A stretch of 64,000 bases of DNA from Methanofollis sp. W23 (GTDB lineage: Archaea; Halobacteriota; Methanomicrobia; Methanomicrobiales; Methanofollaceae): the NCBI RefSeq assembly GCF_017875325.1, contig NZ_JAGGMN010000001.1, positions 2,438,140 to 2,502,139 on the forward strand. The letters run 5' to 3'. Shown in pieces: positions 36,575 to 45,151 of the stretch. The first letter of the stretch is position 1. Each line of letters begins with the position of its first letter. The notes under the pieces are model-generated. The model was not told the DNA's origin. It was given only the letters and a program-made list of their open reading frames with translations, and ran no database searches. Position numbers and translations under genes: made by a program.

Positions 36575-37594
36575 TCACGGGATAAATGCTTTCCCTCCTC
36601 CGGCCTGTATCCACCGATCAAGCGCGGCGGTACAGGCCTGGCTTTGATCTTTTCCAAAGATATCCAGTGCAGTAAGAGACCAGGAGGCCTCAGGGATGGT
36701 GGCAGGGAGGCGGTCAAAGTTTCCCTGGTAGATGGTAATATGCTGGTCTCCAAGCCCTTCGGCAACCAGGAAAGGATCATTGCGGGCGGGCGGCAGGTCG
36801 GTGTATGCGGCATGAAGCACAACCTCGTCGATGAGGAGGGCGTCCTGGTTTACCATCAGGTTGACGGTGGTCCAGAGGACTGCAGGACCGTAGGTGTCGT
36901 TGAGGATGATCTCGGGTGTTCCCGTACGCGCGGCGGCGAGGCCGAGGGTGCCGGCCCCACAGCAGGCGTCGACAAAGATCTCCGCTCTTTCGCGCCGTAT
37001 CGCGCGTTCGACTGCGCGGACCTTGGGGTTGACCGGGTGGGGGAATTCAAGGTGGAGGCGTGAGAGTTCTTTGTACACTACGAGGTCTCCGGAAGAGGTG
37101 GGGAAGATATTGGCCTGGACATCGCACCCGGCCAGCAGGGTGTGAGTGGCGAGGGCTCCGTCTGGTCCGATCCCAGGGACGGCCCTGCTCGTCTGCACGA
37201 CGCCCTGCACCTCCGGCACCTCGCGGACAATCCGTTCGGCGGTCGTCTGATCCGGGAGGGGGGAGAGGAGGAGAAGACTCCGGGTGGGGAGGAGAGGAGG
37301 GGCTTTCATGACAAATCCCGGGTTAATGACTGGGGTGGCGATGGCGCCGAGCGGTTCGGTGCCGGTGGTAATCCCTTCTTCGGTGAAGATCTGGTAACAG
37401 GTGGTGATGACGTCATCGAGAACCCGGCGCCCGCATGTGCATGGGGGTGGCGGGGCATAGTCAGCGGGAGGGGGACGGCGTTTGTCGAGGGAGACGATCA
37501 TGCACCTGTCACAGGGGGTGAAGACCTCGGGGAGGGTGGCGAGCACCGAACCTGCGTCCTGGAGACAGTCGCCCCCACAGACCGGACATTGCAT
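36575..37594 (-). CDS. SAM-dependent methyltransferase with N-terminal zinc-finger-like region
   Basis: The protein has 339 residues. The N-terminus has CPVCGGDC, CDRC and CTCG motifs (residues 3-55), suggesting a zinc site. The C-terminal half has a class I methyltransferase motif I EIFVDACCGAGTLGLAAA at about residues 208-225, and a DIFGKD segment. The middle region is hydrophobic with GITTGTEPLGAIATPVINPG. The fold suggests methylation of RNA or protein, but the substrate is unknown. It stops 15 bp before the SRP RNA start. Confidence 0.75.
   Translation of the reverse strand: MQCPVCGGDCLQDAGSVLATLPEVFTPCDRCMIVSLDKRRPPPADYAPPPPCTCGRRVLDDVITTCYQIFTEEGITTGTEPLGAIATPVINPGFVMKAPPLLPTRSLLLLSPLPDQTTAERIVREVPEVQGVVQTSRAVPGIGPDGALATHTLLAGCDVQANIFPTSSGDLVVYKELSRLHLEFPHPVNPKVRAVERAIRRERAEIFVDACCGAGTLGLAAARTGTPEIILNDTYGPAVLWTTVNLMVNQDALLIDEVVLHAAYTDLPPARNDPFLVAEGLGDQHITIYQGNFDRLPATIPEASWSLTALDIFGKDQSQACTAALDRWIQAGGGKAFIP
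36581..36589 (-). promoter_or_regulatory. TATA box of SRP RNA
   Basis: GCATTTATC on the minus strand is centred about 25 bp before the 5' end of the RNA and lies inside the last codons of the preceding methyltransferase gene. Confidence 0.55.
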
Positions 37595-37705
37595 AAAAAT
37601 GGGATTGTGAGTATTGGTATATGCTGTACGGTATTTTATCTGGAGGATATATGTGGGGGGCCGGGGGAGTCGCGGCTCCCCTCTGGAGCGATGCAGGGTT
37701 CTGAA

Positions 37706-37716
37706 AGATATATATA
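37706..37716 (+). promoter_or_regulatory. TATA box of the fasciclin lipoprotein gene
   Basis: AGATATATATA is followed about 65 bp later by the ATG at 37772, giving a leader of roughly 35-40 nt. Confidence 0.4.
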
Positions 37717-37771
37717 GGTACAGTTCTGTTCAGGGAGGTTATACTGTTAGGCAGAATTGGGGGGATTTGAT

Positions 37772-38374
37772 ATGAAAAAATTGGTCCTGTTCTTTGTGCT
37801 CCTTTCTGTAGTGGGAGGGGCGTTCACTGCAGGGTGTACCCAACAACAGGCGTCTTCACCACCTGAACCAGGCGAAGAAACGCCTCTTCCGACCGAAACG
37901 CTCCAGGATGAGGGGATCACCCTCTCCGAGAATGAGACCGGCGAGGGGCTTGAAGGCTCTGACAGTCTGATCAACGAGATGGTCAGGGCGGGAGATTATA
38001 GCACATTTCTTGACTATGTGTATTTAGCCAAGGTCAACGAGGATCTCTCTGGCTCTGGACCATATACGGTCTTTGCACCGGTGGACCGGAGCGTCTCCGA
38101 TTACATCCCGCTTGACAAGGAGAACGAGCTCAGGACATATGCAGAGATCAGTCTGGAGCCACTGGTCCGCGGCCATATCGTGGAGGGGGAGTACACCTCA
38201 GAGGACTTCATCACACCGACAAACCTGACAACACTTGCAGGGACCTCGATTGAGGTCGTGGTCGTCAATGACAATCTGACAGTGGATGGGATCCCGCTGA
38301 CGGCACCTGATCTTCTGGCTTCGAATGGTGTGGTCCATGGGATCGACGGCGTGATCTTGCCGTCTGGTTTCTGA
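37772..38374 (+). CDS. Fasciclin-domain lipoprotein
   Basis: The 200-residue exported protein has an N-terminal signal ending in a lipobox-like FTAGC (Cys22), a Pro/Glu/Thr-rich spacer, then one fasciclin (FAS1) domain. The domain has YSTFLDYVYLAKVNEDLSGS, GPYTVFAPVDRSVSDYI, a central LVRGHIVEGEY strand, and the final NGVVHGIDGVILPSGF, the H2-type box of the family. FAS1 domains mediate surface adhesion. The ATG at 37772 is preferred over 37757, because it begins the Met-Lys-Lys signal. Confidence 0.92.
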   Translation: MKKLVLFFVLLSVVGGAFTAGCTQQQASSPPEPGEETPLPTETLQDEGITLSENETGEGLEGSDSLINEMVRAGDYSTFLDYVYLAKVNEDLSGSGPYTVFAPVDRSVSDYIPLDKENELRTYAEISLEPLVRGHIVEGEYTSEDFITPTNLTTLAGTSIEVVVVNDNLTVDGIPLTAPDLLASNGVVHGIDGVILPSGF

Positions 38375-38378
38375 TCTT

Positions 38379-38387
38379 CTTTTTTTT
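38379..38387 (+). terminator. Oligo-T terminator after fasciclin gene
   Basis: A run of nine T residues begins 5 bp after the stop codon. Confidence 0.45.
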
Positions 38388-38857
38388 CTGAGATTATGAG
38401 CATTCAATGACGTGACTTTGAAAATCGTGTCCTGGAGGTCTCGTAGAAATTCTTCTGATGGGTCCTGGTGACGGGGGGTTGGCTGCTCCGTCCCATCTTC
38501 CTCTTCATCCCCGGCAAGATGGTGGACGAATGGAGGTGACGCATATTCTCCCCTATACCAGGTGAGGTTCTCTACAGGATTATTACGCCTGGACATCTGC
38601 AAGAGACCCGCCGATCTCTGGTAACTCCGGGAAAGGAGAGGTAACGGTGGACGGGCGTGATGAACCCATTTCCGTCCGTCACGACAGAAGGTATCGTGTT
38701 GAAAAAATGATCTCAGGAGAAAGGGCCGGTTCTCGAAAAAGGAGAATATCATTGAAATTTCATGCAAAGGCTGTATGCTCTGGTCCAGTCTTCAGCCGCT
38801 CCCTTCACCAGCAGGTATATATTGTCTGTTTTATATTCAGGTGTGCCTGGTGATTGT
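38388..38857. other. Gene-free stretch
   Basis: No credible gene was found. A weak CTCTTCATCCCCGG segment near 38491 resembles part of the dispersed repeat, and an AT-rich GTATATATTG box at 38815-38824 is a plausible promoter for the following membrane protein. Confidence 0.45.
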
Positions 38858-39436
38858 ATGGTCACTCGTGAAGAGATCTATAATGAATCCAAACGGGAGA
38901 TCGCGGACAGTCTCCCAAAGATCATCGTCGAGATCGTCATTGCTTTTCTGATATGGCTCTTTGCAGTCTACATCTTCATTCCACTTGCCGGAACACTGAG
39001 CGACCCGACCTTCCTCGGCCTGATCGGGCTCCAGTCGCTGATCTCAGGGATCGTCATCGTCGCCCTCATCATCATCTTCATCGCCATTCTCAAGGAGGTC
39101 ATCGATGTCACCAATGCCATTGCAGGATATGCGACGCTCGCGTTTTCCAAAGGTGAGGTTTCTGAAGAGAAACTCGATCGCTACCAGACCGGGTTCAGGC
39201 TGATCGGGTACGTGCTTCTGGCCGTCGTTGCGTACCTCTTCTTCCTGCCATTGATCGCCGGCGTCCTGGGGGTGCTTGCCGGCGTGATCCTGGTGCTCCT
39301 GGTCATCTGGGCGATCATCATTCTCTTCCAGGCGGGGAGAATCTTCTCGACAGAGATCGAAGAGAAGGCTGCCGACTTCTCAAAGCGCGTGGAAAAACTG
39401 AAAGAAGAGGGGACGCCAGAGGAGAAAAAAGAGTAA
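38858..39436 (+). CDS. Polytopic membrane protein of unknown function
   Basis: The 192-residue protein begins with a charged MVTREEIYNESKREIADSL segment. Four hydrophobic helices follow (about 24-44, 55-78, 109-130 and 132-155), and it ends in a long charged, probably coiled C-terminus (EIEEKAADFSKRVEKLKEEG). Both tails are probably cytoplasmic. Two small membrane-protein genes follow closely on the same strand, so it may belong to a membrane-protein operon. I do not recognise the family. Confidence 0.75.
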   Translation: MVTREEIYNESKREIADSLPKIIVEIVIAFLIWLFAVYIFIPLAGTLSDPTFLGLIGLQSLISGIVIVALIIIFIAILKEVIDVTNAIAGYATLAFSKGEVSEEKLDRYQTGFRLIGYVLLAVVAYLFFLPLIAGVLGVLAGVILVLLVIWAIIILFQAGRIFSTEIEEKAADFSKRVEKLKEEGTPEEKKE

Positions 39437-39454
39437 GAGGTTGAAAGGCGGGTT

Positions 39455-39691
39455 ATGAAAAAGATCCCTATTTTTTCTATTTTCCTGATGCTTGTCCTCG
39501 GACTCACCGTCCTCATTCCCCAATTCCCGTTCCTTTTCCAGCCGGTAGCGTCGGTCTTTGGAATCAGTGTCGATCAGGTGCTCGCTCTCTTCATCGTCTT
39601 CATGCTCCTGCTGGCCATCCTCTTCTGCGTGCTCTTTGTCCGGGAATCGGTCTCGATCCTCAGGGCACATCTCCACTCCGCCAGGAGATGA
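39455..39691 (+). CDS. Small two-helix membrane protein
   Basis: The 78-residue protein has two hydrophobic stretches (about residues 5-28 and 41-65) and a basic tail (RAHLHSARR). It lies 18 bp after the previous gene and its stop is one base before the ATG of the transporter gene, so it is most likely part of the same transcript. Its function is unknown. Confidence 0.65.
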   Translation: MKKIPIFSIFLMLVLGLTVLIPQFPFLFQPVASVFGISVDQVLALFIVFMLLLAILFCVLFVRESVSILRAHLHSARR

Positions 39692-39692
39692 C

Positions 39693-40706
39693 ATGCCGGC
39701 GACCGGAGACTCGGGGCTCCTCTCGTTCACCTGTCTCCTCCTCATCGTGGCGCTCCTGGCGGTGGGCATGCATCTTGCCGCCATCTTGGTCAATCCTATC
39801 CTCGTCGCGTTCGTCCTCTCGATCATCGCCGCCCCTGCTGTCCATCGTCTTGAGGTCGGGGGTGTGCCGAGGTGGGTGTCCGTGCTCCTCTGTGTCGGGG
39901 CGATCATTGCGATCAGCCTGGGCCTCATCGCCTTTTTGAGCGCCTCGGCCATCCAGCTGGACCGAGCGTTGCCCGCCTACCAGGACCTCTTGAAGGCGCA
40001 GACCACAGGTCTCCAGGCGGTGCTTGCAGGGTGGGGGATCGACCTCGACCTCTCGGTCTCGCCTTTCCCGGGGGAAGGGTCGTTTCTCCCGCCTCTCGGG
40101 ACGATCCTGATTGGTCTCTCGGTCCTGGTGATCGATTTCCTGGTGATCATCATCGTCACCGTCTTCATGCTCCTCGGGGTCTCCGGCATCAAGGACAAAA
40201 AGAAGACCACGCCCTCGGTCGCGGACCTTCTCATTGGGTTTGGCGAGAGGTTGAACGGTTATGTGGCCGCAAAGTTCAGGGCCAGTCTGGCGACCGGTCT
40301 TCTCGCGACAGGAATTTTTCTGGGCCTCGGGATCGAGACGCCGTTTCTGTGGGGATTGCTCATCTTTCTCCTGAGTTTCATCCCATTCCTTGGGCTTCCT
40401 CTTGCCTCTGTCCCCCCCATAGGGCTGGCGTGGCTGCAACATGGACTGGCCGGGGCGGCCATTGTCCTGGTCGGGATCGCGGCCGTCGATTTTGTCGCCA
40501 GGAGGGTATTTGTCTCTGAACCTACCGGGCGAAGTCTCGGACTTTCGCCGCTCGTCATCGTCCTCTCAGTCTTCTTCTGGACCTGGGTGCTGGGGGTTCC
40601 TGGACTGTTTCTCGCGGTCCCGCTCACTCTGATGGCAAAGGCCGTGCTAGAATATTCTGAGGAGACGCGGTGGCTCGCGGGACTTCTTGGGCCGGTGGAA
40701 GAGTGA
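39693..40706 (+). CDS. AI-2E family (PerM/TqsA-like) membrane transporter
   Basis: The 337-residue protein has about eight hydrophobic segments and the family pattern: a hydrophobic N-terminal pair, a middle soluble stretch, then LNGYVAAKFRASLATGLLAT, PFLWGLLIFLLSFIPFLGLP and GRSLGLSPLVIVLSVFFW near the C-terminus. Members export small molecules or ions, and quorum-signal export is shown only for some bacterial proteins. The substrate here is unknown. The true start is the ATG at 39693, just after the small membrane gene. Confidence 0.88.
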   Translation: MPATGDSGLLSFTCLLLIVALLAVGMHLAAILVNPILVAFVLSIIAAPAVHRLEVGGVPRWVSVLLCVGAIIAISLGLIAFLSASAIQLDRALPAYQDLLKAQTTGLQAVLAGWGIDLDLSVSPFPGEGSFLPPLGTILIGLSVLVIDFLVIIIVTVFMLLGVSGIKDKKKTTPSVADLLIGFGERLNGYVAAKFRASLATGLLATGIFLGLGIETPFLWGLLIFLLSFIPFLGLPLASVPPIGLAWLQHGLAGAAIVLVGIAAVDFVARRVFVSEPTGRSLGLSPLVIVLSVFFWTWVLGVPGLFLAVPLTLMAKAVLEYSEETRWLAGLLGPVEE

Positions 40707-40873
40707 GGAATGGGGGCAGACTGGAATTTCAGGCCCTTTCACGCTCTGGGTTCTCGGATCCGCACTCTTCAGCAGTATCTTGTGCTCTTTTTTCGTACTG
40801 GTGGGGAGATGAGAGGCAGATCACGTCTCCATTTACCTGATGAGATCGTTCCCTCCCCTCTTGGGGAAAGGGC

Positions 40874-41475
40874 ATGACCACCATGTTCCCCCTCCTTGAC
40901 CTCTTTCTGGTTATCTTCATCGGCATGGAACCGGTCAAGGTGCTGCTCATGTACATGGCCCTCACCATGGACGCCAGTCCTGCGGTCAGGCGGAATATCG
41001 CTGGATTAAAACGGTCGTCACCGCTACGCTCATTGCGCTCTTCCTTCTCCTGGTAGGTTCGTTCATGGTGCGAGTCCTGCATTTCTCCAGAGGTGCGCTT
41101 GCCGTGGCCAGCGGACTGATCCTGCTTGTCCTTGCCCTCAGAATGGTGCTCGCCGGTGAGCGAAGACCATCTCATGGAAATGACCATCTATCCTATGGCC
41201 ATCCCACTCCTCCTCAACTCGATCGGTATCGTGGCATTGACTGTATTCTCAGGTGAGGCGACGGACCCTGTTCAGATCTTCATTCTCTCAGAGATGGTCT
41301 CGGTGTTGCGGCTATCGAATCCATGATCTTTCTTGGTTCCCCCCGTTTCGCCCGACACCTCGCCCATGAGCGGGTGCTGGTACTTGGGACGGTGCTGGGG
41401 ATCTTTCTTGCGGCGCTCGCAGTGCAACTCATCTTTGCCGGGGTGCTCGATCTCTTTACAGGGACGTCGACGTGA
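40874..41475 (+). pseudogene. Frameshifted MarC-family gene
   Basis: Pieces of a MarC-like protein lie in order but in alternating frames: PLLDLFLVIFIGMEPVKVLL (frame of 40874), ATLIALFLLLVGSFMVRVLH (frame of 41065, from about 41008), MTIYPMAIPLLLNSIGIVAL (frame of 41126), and VLGTVLGIFLAALAVQLIFA (frame ending at 41475). At least three shifts are needed. The gene is therefore degraded, or the sequence contains several errors. It is a distant relative of the intact pair at 6.3-7.5 kb. Confidence 0.8.
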
Positions 41476-41603
41476 GATGGGCCTGGAGATCGAGGGCATT
41501 CGTCCGGATCGAAAGATATCGCTTGCACAATAATTCGTGAATTATTCATCCTCGGGGTGTCAAAAAATGTATCTGCCTAATTTCCGAAATATATAGACAT
41601 TCT

Positions 41604-42575
41604 ATGAATACGAGGTCGTGTGCGTACCTGGCCGCCGTCTTGAATGCCTTTTTTATCGGGTTGAGTTTCCTCTTCGTCAAAGAGTCCCTGGACTCTGCCG
41701 CACCGTTCACGACACTTGCCTTCAGGTTTACCCTCTCGTTTCTGGTGTTGCTGGGCCTGGCCGCAGTCGGGGTGATCAGGGTGCGCCTCCCCCAGGAGAG
41801 GTACGGCGATCTCCTGGTCCTCCTCATTGCCCAACCTATCCTTTTCTTCTCTCTGCAAGCCTTTAGTCTCCTCTATATCTCCTCGTCAGAGGCCGGGATC
41901 ATCGAGGCCATCACGCCGGTCTTCGTGGGGATCCTCGGGATCGTGGTCCTCGGGGAGTGGGTCAATGCGAAGCAGTTCATCTGTTTTTTCATCTCCCTCG
42001 CAGGGATCGCCTGTCTCTTCCTGATGGAAGGGAATGGTGGGGCCGGGATCGATACCTTTGGCCTGGTTCTGGCGGTCCTATCGGTGTGTGCGACCTCCCT
42101 GTACATCGTGATGGGCCGCCGCCTCTCGCGCACCATCGATCCTGTGAGCCTGACTTTTCTCATGATGCTCTCCGGGTGCGTGATCTTTCTCGGTGCAGCA
42201 ATGGGATGTGAAGGCCTGGGCCCCTACGGTGCGCTCGTGCTGCTGAGGGACACAGACTTTCTTATCGAGATCCTGTACCTTGCCCTCTTCACCTCGGTGG
42301 CGACCTCGTTTTTCGCGATGTACAGTCTGAGAGAACTGGAAGCGGCGCGGGTGGGGATCATCCAGAACCTCTCGGTCGTGGTCTCGGTGGGTGCTGGGGT
42401 GCTCGTGCTCCATGAACCGTTCCTCGTCTACCATGCCGTTGCAAGTCTTCTGATCGTTGCCGGTGTGGTGTTCGCAAACTATTATGCCGGTCCTGAGATG
42501 GCGGGATCTGGGGGCACCGCTGCCCCTGGCGAATCGAAGATGAAACACGCGGATGCACACCTCAAAGGCCCATGA
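41604..42575 (+). CDS. EamA/DMT-family permease
   Basis: The 323-residue protein has ten hydrophobic segments arranged as two EamA repeats. The first includes AVLNAFFIGLSFLFVKESL and ends near YISSSEAGIIEAITPVFVGI, the second includes VGIIQNLSVVVSVGAGVLVL. Members export metabolites such as amino acids or nucleotides, but the substrate is unknown. The last 25 or so residues are not membrane-like: they read through a core of the dispersed repeat (42506-42531) and end in a hairpin. Confidence 0.88.
   Translation: MNTRSCAYLAAVLNAFFIGLSFLFVKESLDSAAPFTTLAFRFTLSFLVLLGLAAVGVIRVRLPQERYGDLLVLLIAQPILFFSLQAFSLLYISSSEAGIIEAITPVFVGILGIVVLGEWVNAKQFICFFISLAGIACLFLMEGNGGAGIDTFGLVLAVLSVCATSLYIVMGRRLSRTIDPVSLTFLMMLSGCVIFLGAAMGCEGLGPYGALVLLRDTDFLIEILYLALFTSVATSFFAMYSLRELEAARVGIIQNLSVVVSVGAGVLVLHEPFLVYHAVASLLIVAGVVFANYYAGPEMAGSGGTAAPGESKMKHADAHLKGP
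42506..42531 (+). repeat. Palindromic-repeat core inside the 3' end of the EamA gene
   Basis: GGGGGCACCGCTGCCCCTGG matches the inner palindrome of the dispersed repeat (compare 1069-1089). It encodes Gly/Ala/Pro residues at the protein's C-terminus. Confidence 0.5.
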
Positions 42576-42600
42576 AGCGTTTCATCATGGGTGTTTGAGG
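42560..42600 (+). terminator. Strong hairpin at the EamA stop codon
   Basis: CCTCAAA-GG-CCCATGA pairs with TCATGGG-TG-TTTGAGG around a 9-nt loop, with 14 bp in two perfect blocks. The EamA stop codon (42573-42575) lies within the left arm. It could act in termination or mRNA stability. Confidence 0.5.
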
Positions 42601-42788
42601 GGTGTATGGGTTCTTGCTCAATCTCCGCCCCGGTCTCTCCTCCCCGCCAGGGACGAAGATCAGGGGGAGAGGATTCAAAATTTTTGGGGTGAACTCTGGG
42701 AGTATCGATGTCTTCATATGAGTGCTGGTGGCCAGGTAGATCATGGCCCCTGGCATGAAGAGCGACACCTCTGTATCTGGGGCAGACA

Positions 42789-43286
42789 GTGATTGATGAT
42801 ATGACAACAAAGGACGATTATACTCCCGAAGAATGGGGGCGGTTGTTGCAGGCACCGGTTTATGTGGGGTTCTATGTGATCATGGCCGACCCCAATCTCA
42901 GGGGGATGATCAAGGAACTGCGGGCCCTCTCGAAGGCACTTGAGAGCCAACTGGTGCCTGAAAGCGCCCGGGAACTGGTGGTTTCCCTGGTCGCTGAGAT
43001 CAGGGAGAAGTCTGAGGGCATGAAGAAACTTCCAGGGACTGAGGAATTATCTCAAGGGACGCCCGAGGAGATCAGGGCACGGGTTCTGGACACGCTCAGG
43101 GGCGTCACTCCTCTTCTTGAGAATAAGGCACCCTCAGAGGAGATCGCGGGGTTTAAGAAATGGCTCCTCTCTCTTGCCCTCGTCGTTGCCGAGGCCAGCA
43201 AGAGAGGAGGGTTTCTCGGGATTGGCGGGGTGCGTGTGAGCGAGAAGGAGAAGGCGGCGCTGGCTGAACTGGACAGAGTGCTGTGA
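42789..43286 (+). CDS. Conserved hypothetical helical protein
   Basis: The 165-residue protein is mainly alpha-helical and soluble. It has YTPEEWGRLLQAPVYVGFYV then ADPNLRGMIKELRALSKALE, and ends with FKKWLLSLALVVAEASKRGG then FLGIGGVRVSEKEKAALAEL. The last segment has the look of a conserved family signature, but I do not recognise the function. The start may be the GTG at 42789, or the ATG at 42801 that would remove four residues. It stands alone, with a tRNA gene behind it on the other strand. Confidence 0.7.
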   Translation: MIDDMTTKDDYTPEEWGRLLQAPVYVGFYVIMADPNLRGMIKELRALSKALESQLVPESARELVVSLVAEIREKSEGMKKLPGTEELSQGTPEEIRARVLDTLRGVTPLLENKAPSEEIAGFKKWLLSLALVVAEASKRGGFLGIGGVRVSEKEKAALAELDRVL

Positions 43287-43304
43287 TCACGTGTCAAGAA
43301 GAGA

Positions 43305-43376
43305 TGGGCCCGGAGGGATTCGAACCCACGGCCGTCCGGTTATGAGCCGGACGCTCCACCACTAAGCTACGGGCCC
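43305..43376 (-). tRNA. tRNA with CAU anticodon (Ile2 or elongator Met)
   Basis: The 72-nt minus-strand cloverleaf has the acceptor GGGCCCG/CGGGCCC, D-arm TAGCTTAGTGGTGGAGC, an anticodon arm TCCGGCTCATAACCGGA with anticodon CAU, T-arm with GGTTCGAATCC, and discriminator A. CCA is not encoded. The GGGCCCG acceptor is more like archaeal tRNA-Ile2, whose wobble C is agmatidinylated, than elongator tRNA-Met, but this needs a model comparison. Confidence 0.95.
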
Positions 43377-43502
43377 AGGAAGATCAGACTGATATACATC
43401 TCCCTCTCCCCTGAAATAGTTTGTGCGCTCCTCTGAGTTCATGCGTCCTTCCGTCAAGCAAGGGGTGTTCAACCCCCTCTGCACCCTGCCCGGACCGGAG
43501 GG

Positions 43503-43514
43503 TTTTTATTTATG
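43503..43514 (+). promoter_or_regulatory. TATA box of the NifX/MinD operon
   Basis: TTTTTATTTATG lies about 75-85 bp before the ATG at 43590, giving a leader of roughly 55 nt that contains the ribosome-binding site GGAGGTGG. Confidence 0.5.
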
Positions 43515-43589
43515 CGCATATGAGTACAAATTATGTCTGCGTACCGGCAGTCTGGTCTGACTGCCGCTGATCGCGGAGGTGGAATATAT

Positions 43590-43958
43590 ATGAAAATTGG
43601 GATTGCACAAGACGGAAAGTCTGTCTCTGCACATTTTGGGCACTGCGAGAGCTACGCGATCTTTGAACTGAACGATGGGGCCCTTGCAAGGCAGGACGAT
43701 CTCCTCAGTCCTGGTCATGAACCAGGGCGTCTCCCGGCATTTCTTGCCGAGCACGGCGTCGAAGTCGTCATCGCCGGGGGGATGGGTCCCCGGGCGGTTG
43801 AACTCTTCCATATGAATGGGATCGAGGTCTTCCTTGGGGTCTCCGGTGAGATCGAAGCAGTGGCCGCCGCGTACGCCGCCGGGAACCTTGCTGCAGGGGA
43901 GAGCACCTGCACCCATGGCGAGGAAGAACACGAGAACTGCGAGGAGGGATCGAATTGA
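43590..43958 (+). CDS. NifX/NifB-type iron-molybdenum cofactor-binding-like protein
   Basis: The 122-residue protein has the dinitrogenase iron-molybdenum cofactor domain: MKIGIAQDGKSVSAHFGHCE, then VEVVIAGGMGPRAVELFHMN and GIEVFLGVSGEIEA. The C-terminal tail is Cys/His-rich (STCTHGEEEHENC). Such stand-alone domains occur in anaerobes without nitrogenase and may carry Fe-S or Fe-S-metal clusters. GGAGGTGG sits 8 nt before the ATG. It opens a five-gene operon with another such domain, two Fe-S ATPases and a DUF134 protein. Confidence 0.9.
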   Translation: MKIGIAQDGKSVSAHFGHCESYAIFELNDGALARQDDLLSPGHEPGRLPAFLAEHGVEVVIAGGMGPRAVELFHMNGIEVFLGVSGEIEAVAAAYAAGNLAAGESTCTHGEEEHENCEEGSN

Positions 43959-44290
43959 TCGTCTGTATCACCGCGAAGGGTGAGGGTGCTGAAGCGGCGG
44001 TCGAACCCAGGTTCGGCCGGGCGCCATATTTTGTCTTCGCCGACACTGAAGCCGGGACCTTTGTCTCGGTCAAGAACGAACTTGTCGACGCCGCTGGCGG
44101 GGTTGGCCCGCGTTCCGCCCAGTTACTCGTCGACCACGGCGCCACGGTCCTTGTCACCGGGCAGGTCGGGGGCAATGCCGCCACCGCGCTCAAGGCGGCA
44201 GGGATCAAGGTCTACACCTTCGGGGACGCCGCGACGGTGGCCCAGGCCCTTGAGAAATATACGCAGGGCGGACTCTCAGAGATCCTCTGA
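43955..44290 (+). CDS. NifX/NifB-type cofactor-binding-like protein, second copy
   Basis: This 111-residue paralogue of the preceding protein is recognised by VEPRFGRAPYFVFADTEAG, GPRSAQLLVDHGATVLVTGQ and GGNAATALKAAGIKVY. It starts at TTG, overlapping the previous stop, with GAGGAGGG 5-12 nt upstream. It lacks the Cys-rich tail of its neighbour, so the two may form an unequal pair. Confidence 0.9.
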   Translation: MIVCITAKGEGAEAAVEPRFGRAPYFVFADTEAGTFVSVKNELVDAAGGVGPRSAQLLVDHGATVLVTGQVGGNAATALKAAGIKVYTFGDAATVAQALEKYTQGGLSEIL

Positions 44291-44299
44291 TCACCAGCT

Positions 44300-45151
44300 A
44301 TGAAGATCGTGGTAGCCAGCGGGAAAGGAGGGACCGGGAAGACGACTGTCTCGGCGAACCTTGCCTATGCCCTTGCAGGGCGCGGCGGGGTGACCCTCGT
44401 CGACTGTGACGTGGAGGAACCCAACCTCCATCTCTTCTTTCCTGGAGAATATGAGGAAGAGGGGGTACCGGTCCCGGTCCCTGCGATCGATCCAGAACGC
44501 TGCACTCTTTGCGGGGAGTGCGGACATTTCTGCCGCTACGGGGCGTTGACCGTCCTCAAGGACCGCGTGCTCTTCTTCGCCGAACTCTGCCATTCGTGTG
44601 GCGGGTGCACCCTGGTCTGTCCGGCTGACGCCATCACCGAAGTCGGGCGGGAGGTCGGCGTGGTCACCACCTCGCGCCCCCTTCCCGGACTCACCCTGGT
44701 CTCGGGCGTGATGCACGAGGGTGAAGTCCTGGCGCCGAAGGTCGTCGCCGCCGCCAAGGAGGCGGCCGGGGACACGGGACGGATCGTCTATGACGCCTCC
44801 CCGGGTGTCGCCTGTCCAGTGATCGAGACCCTTGAAGGGGCAGACTTCTGCATCCTGGTCACTGAGTCGACGCCTTTCGGTCTCCACGACCTCGACCTTG
44901 CGGTGCGGGCGGCTGCGGCCCTCGGGGTTCAGGCCGGCGTGGTGATCAACCGGAGCGACGGTGAAGACGAGGCGGCCGTCTCCTTCTGCCAGGAGCACGA
45001 TCTCCCTGTCCTGATGACCATCCCCTTCGACCGCGAGGTCGCGGCGGTCCAGAACCGCGGGGGACTCATCGCCCGCGATCTCCAGGGATGGGAAGAACGG
45101 TTTGCCGGGCTCTGGGACGAAGTCGCCAGGCACTGTGAGGTGAGGGCATGA
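44300..45151 (+). CDS. MinD/ParA-type ATPase with two inserted [4Fe-4S] motifs (1)
   Basis: The 283-residue protein has a deviant Walker [12 protein letters not shown] near residues 6-16 and [12 protein letters not shown] ferredoxin insert at about residues 67-110 carries [11 protein letters not shown] with a following Cys, and [12 protein letters not shown]. The rest is the MinD-like fold ([12 protein letters not shown]). Members of this family occur next to NifX-like proteins and are thought to load or move Fe-S clusters. The next gene overlaps by four bases. Confidence 0.92.
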   Translation: MKIVVASGKGGTGKTTVSANLAYALAGRGGVTLVDCDVEEPNLHLFFPGEYEEEGVPVPVPAIDPERCTLCGECGHFCRYGALTVLKDRVLFFAELCHSCGGCTLVCPADAITEVGREVGVVTTSRPLPGLTLVSGVMHEGEVLAPKVVAAAKEAAGDTGRIVYDASPGVACPVIETLEGADFCILVTESTPFGLHDLDLAVRAAAALGVQAGVVINRSDGEDEAAVSFCQEHDLPVLMTIPFDREVAAVQNRGGLIARDLQGWEERFAGLWDEVARHCEVRA

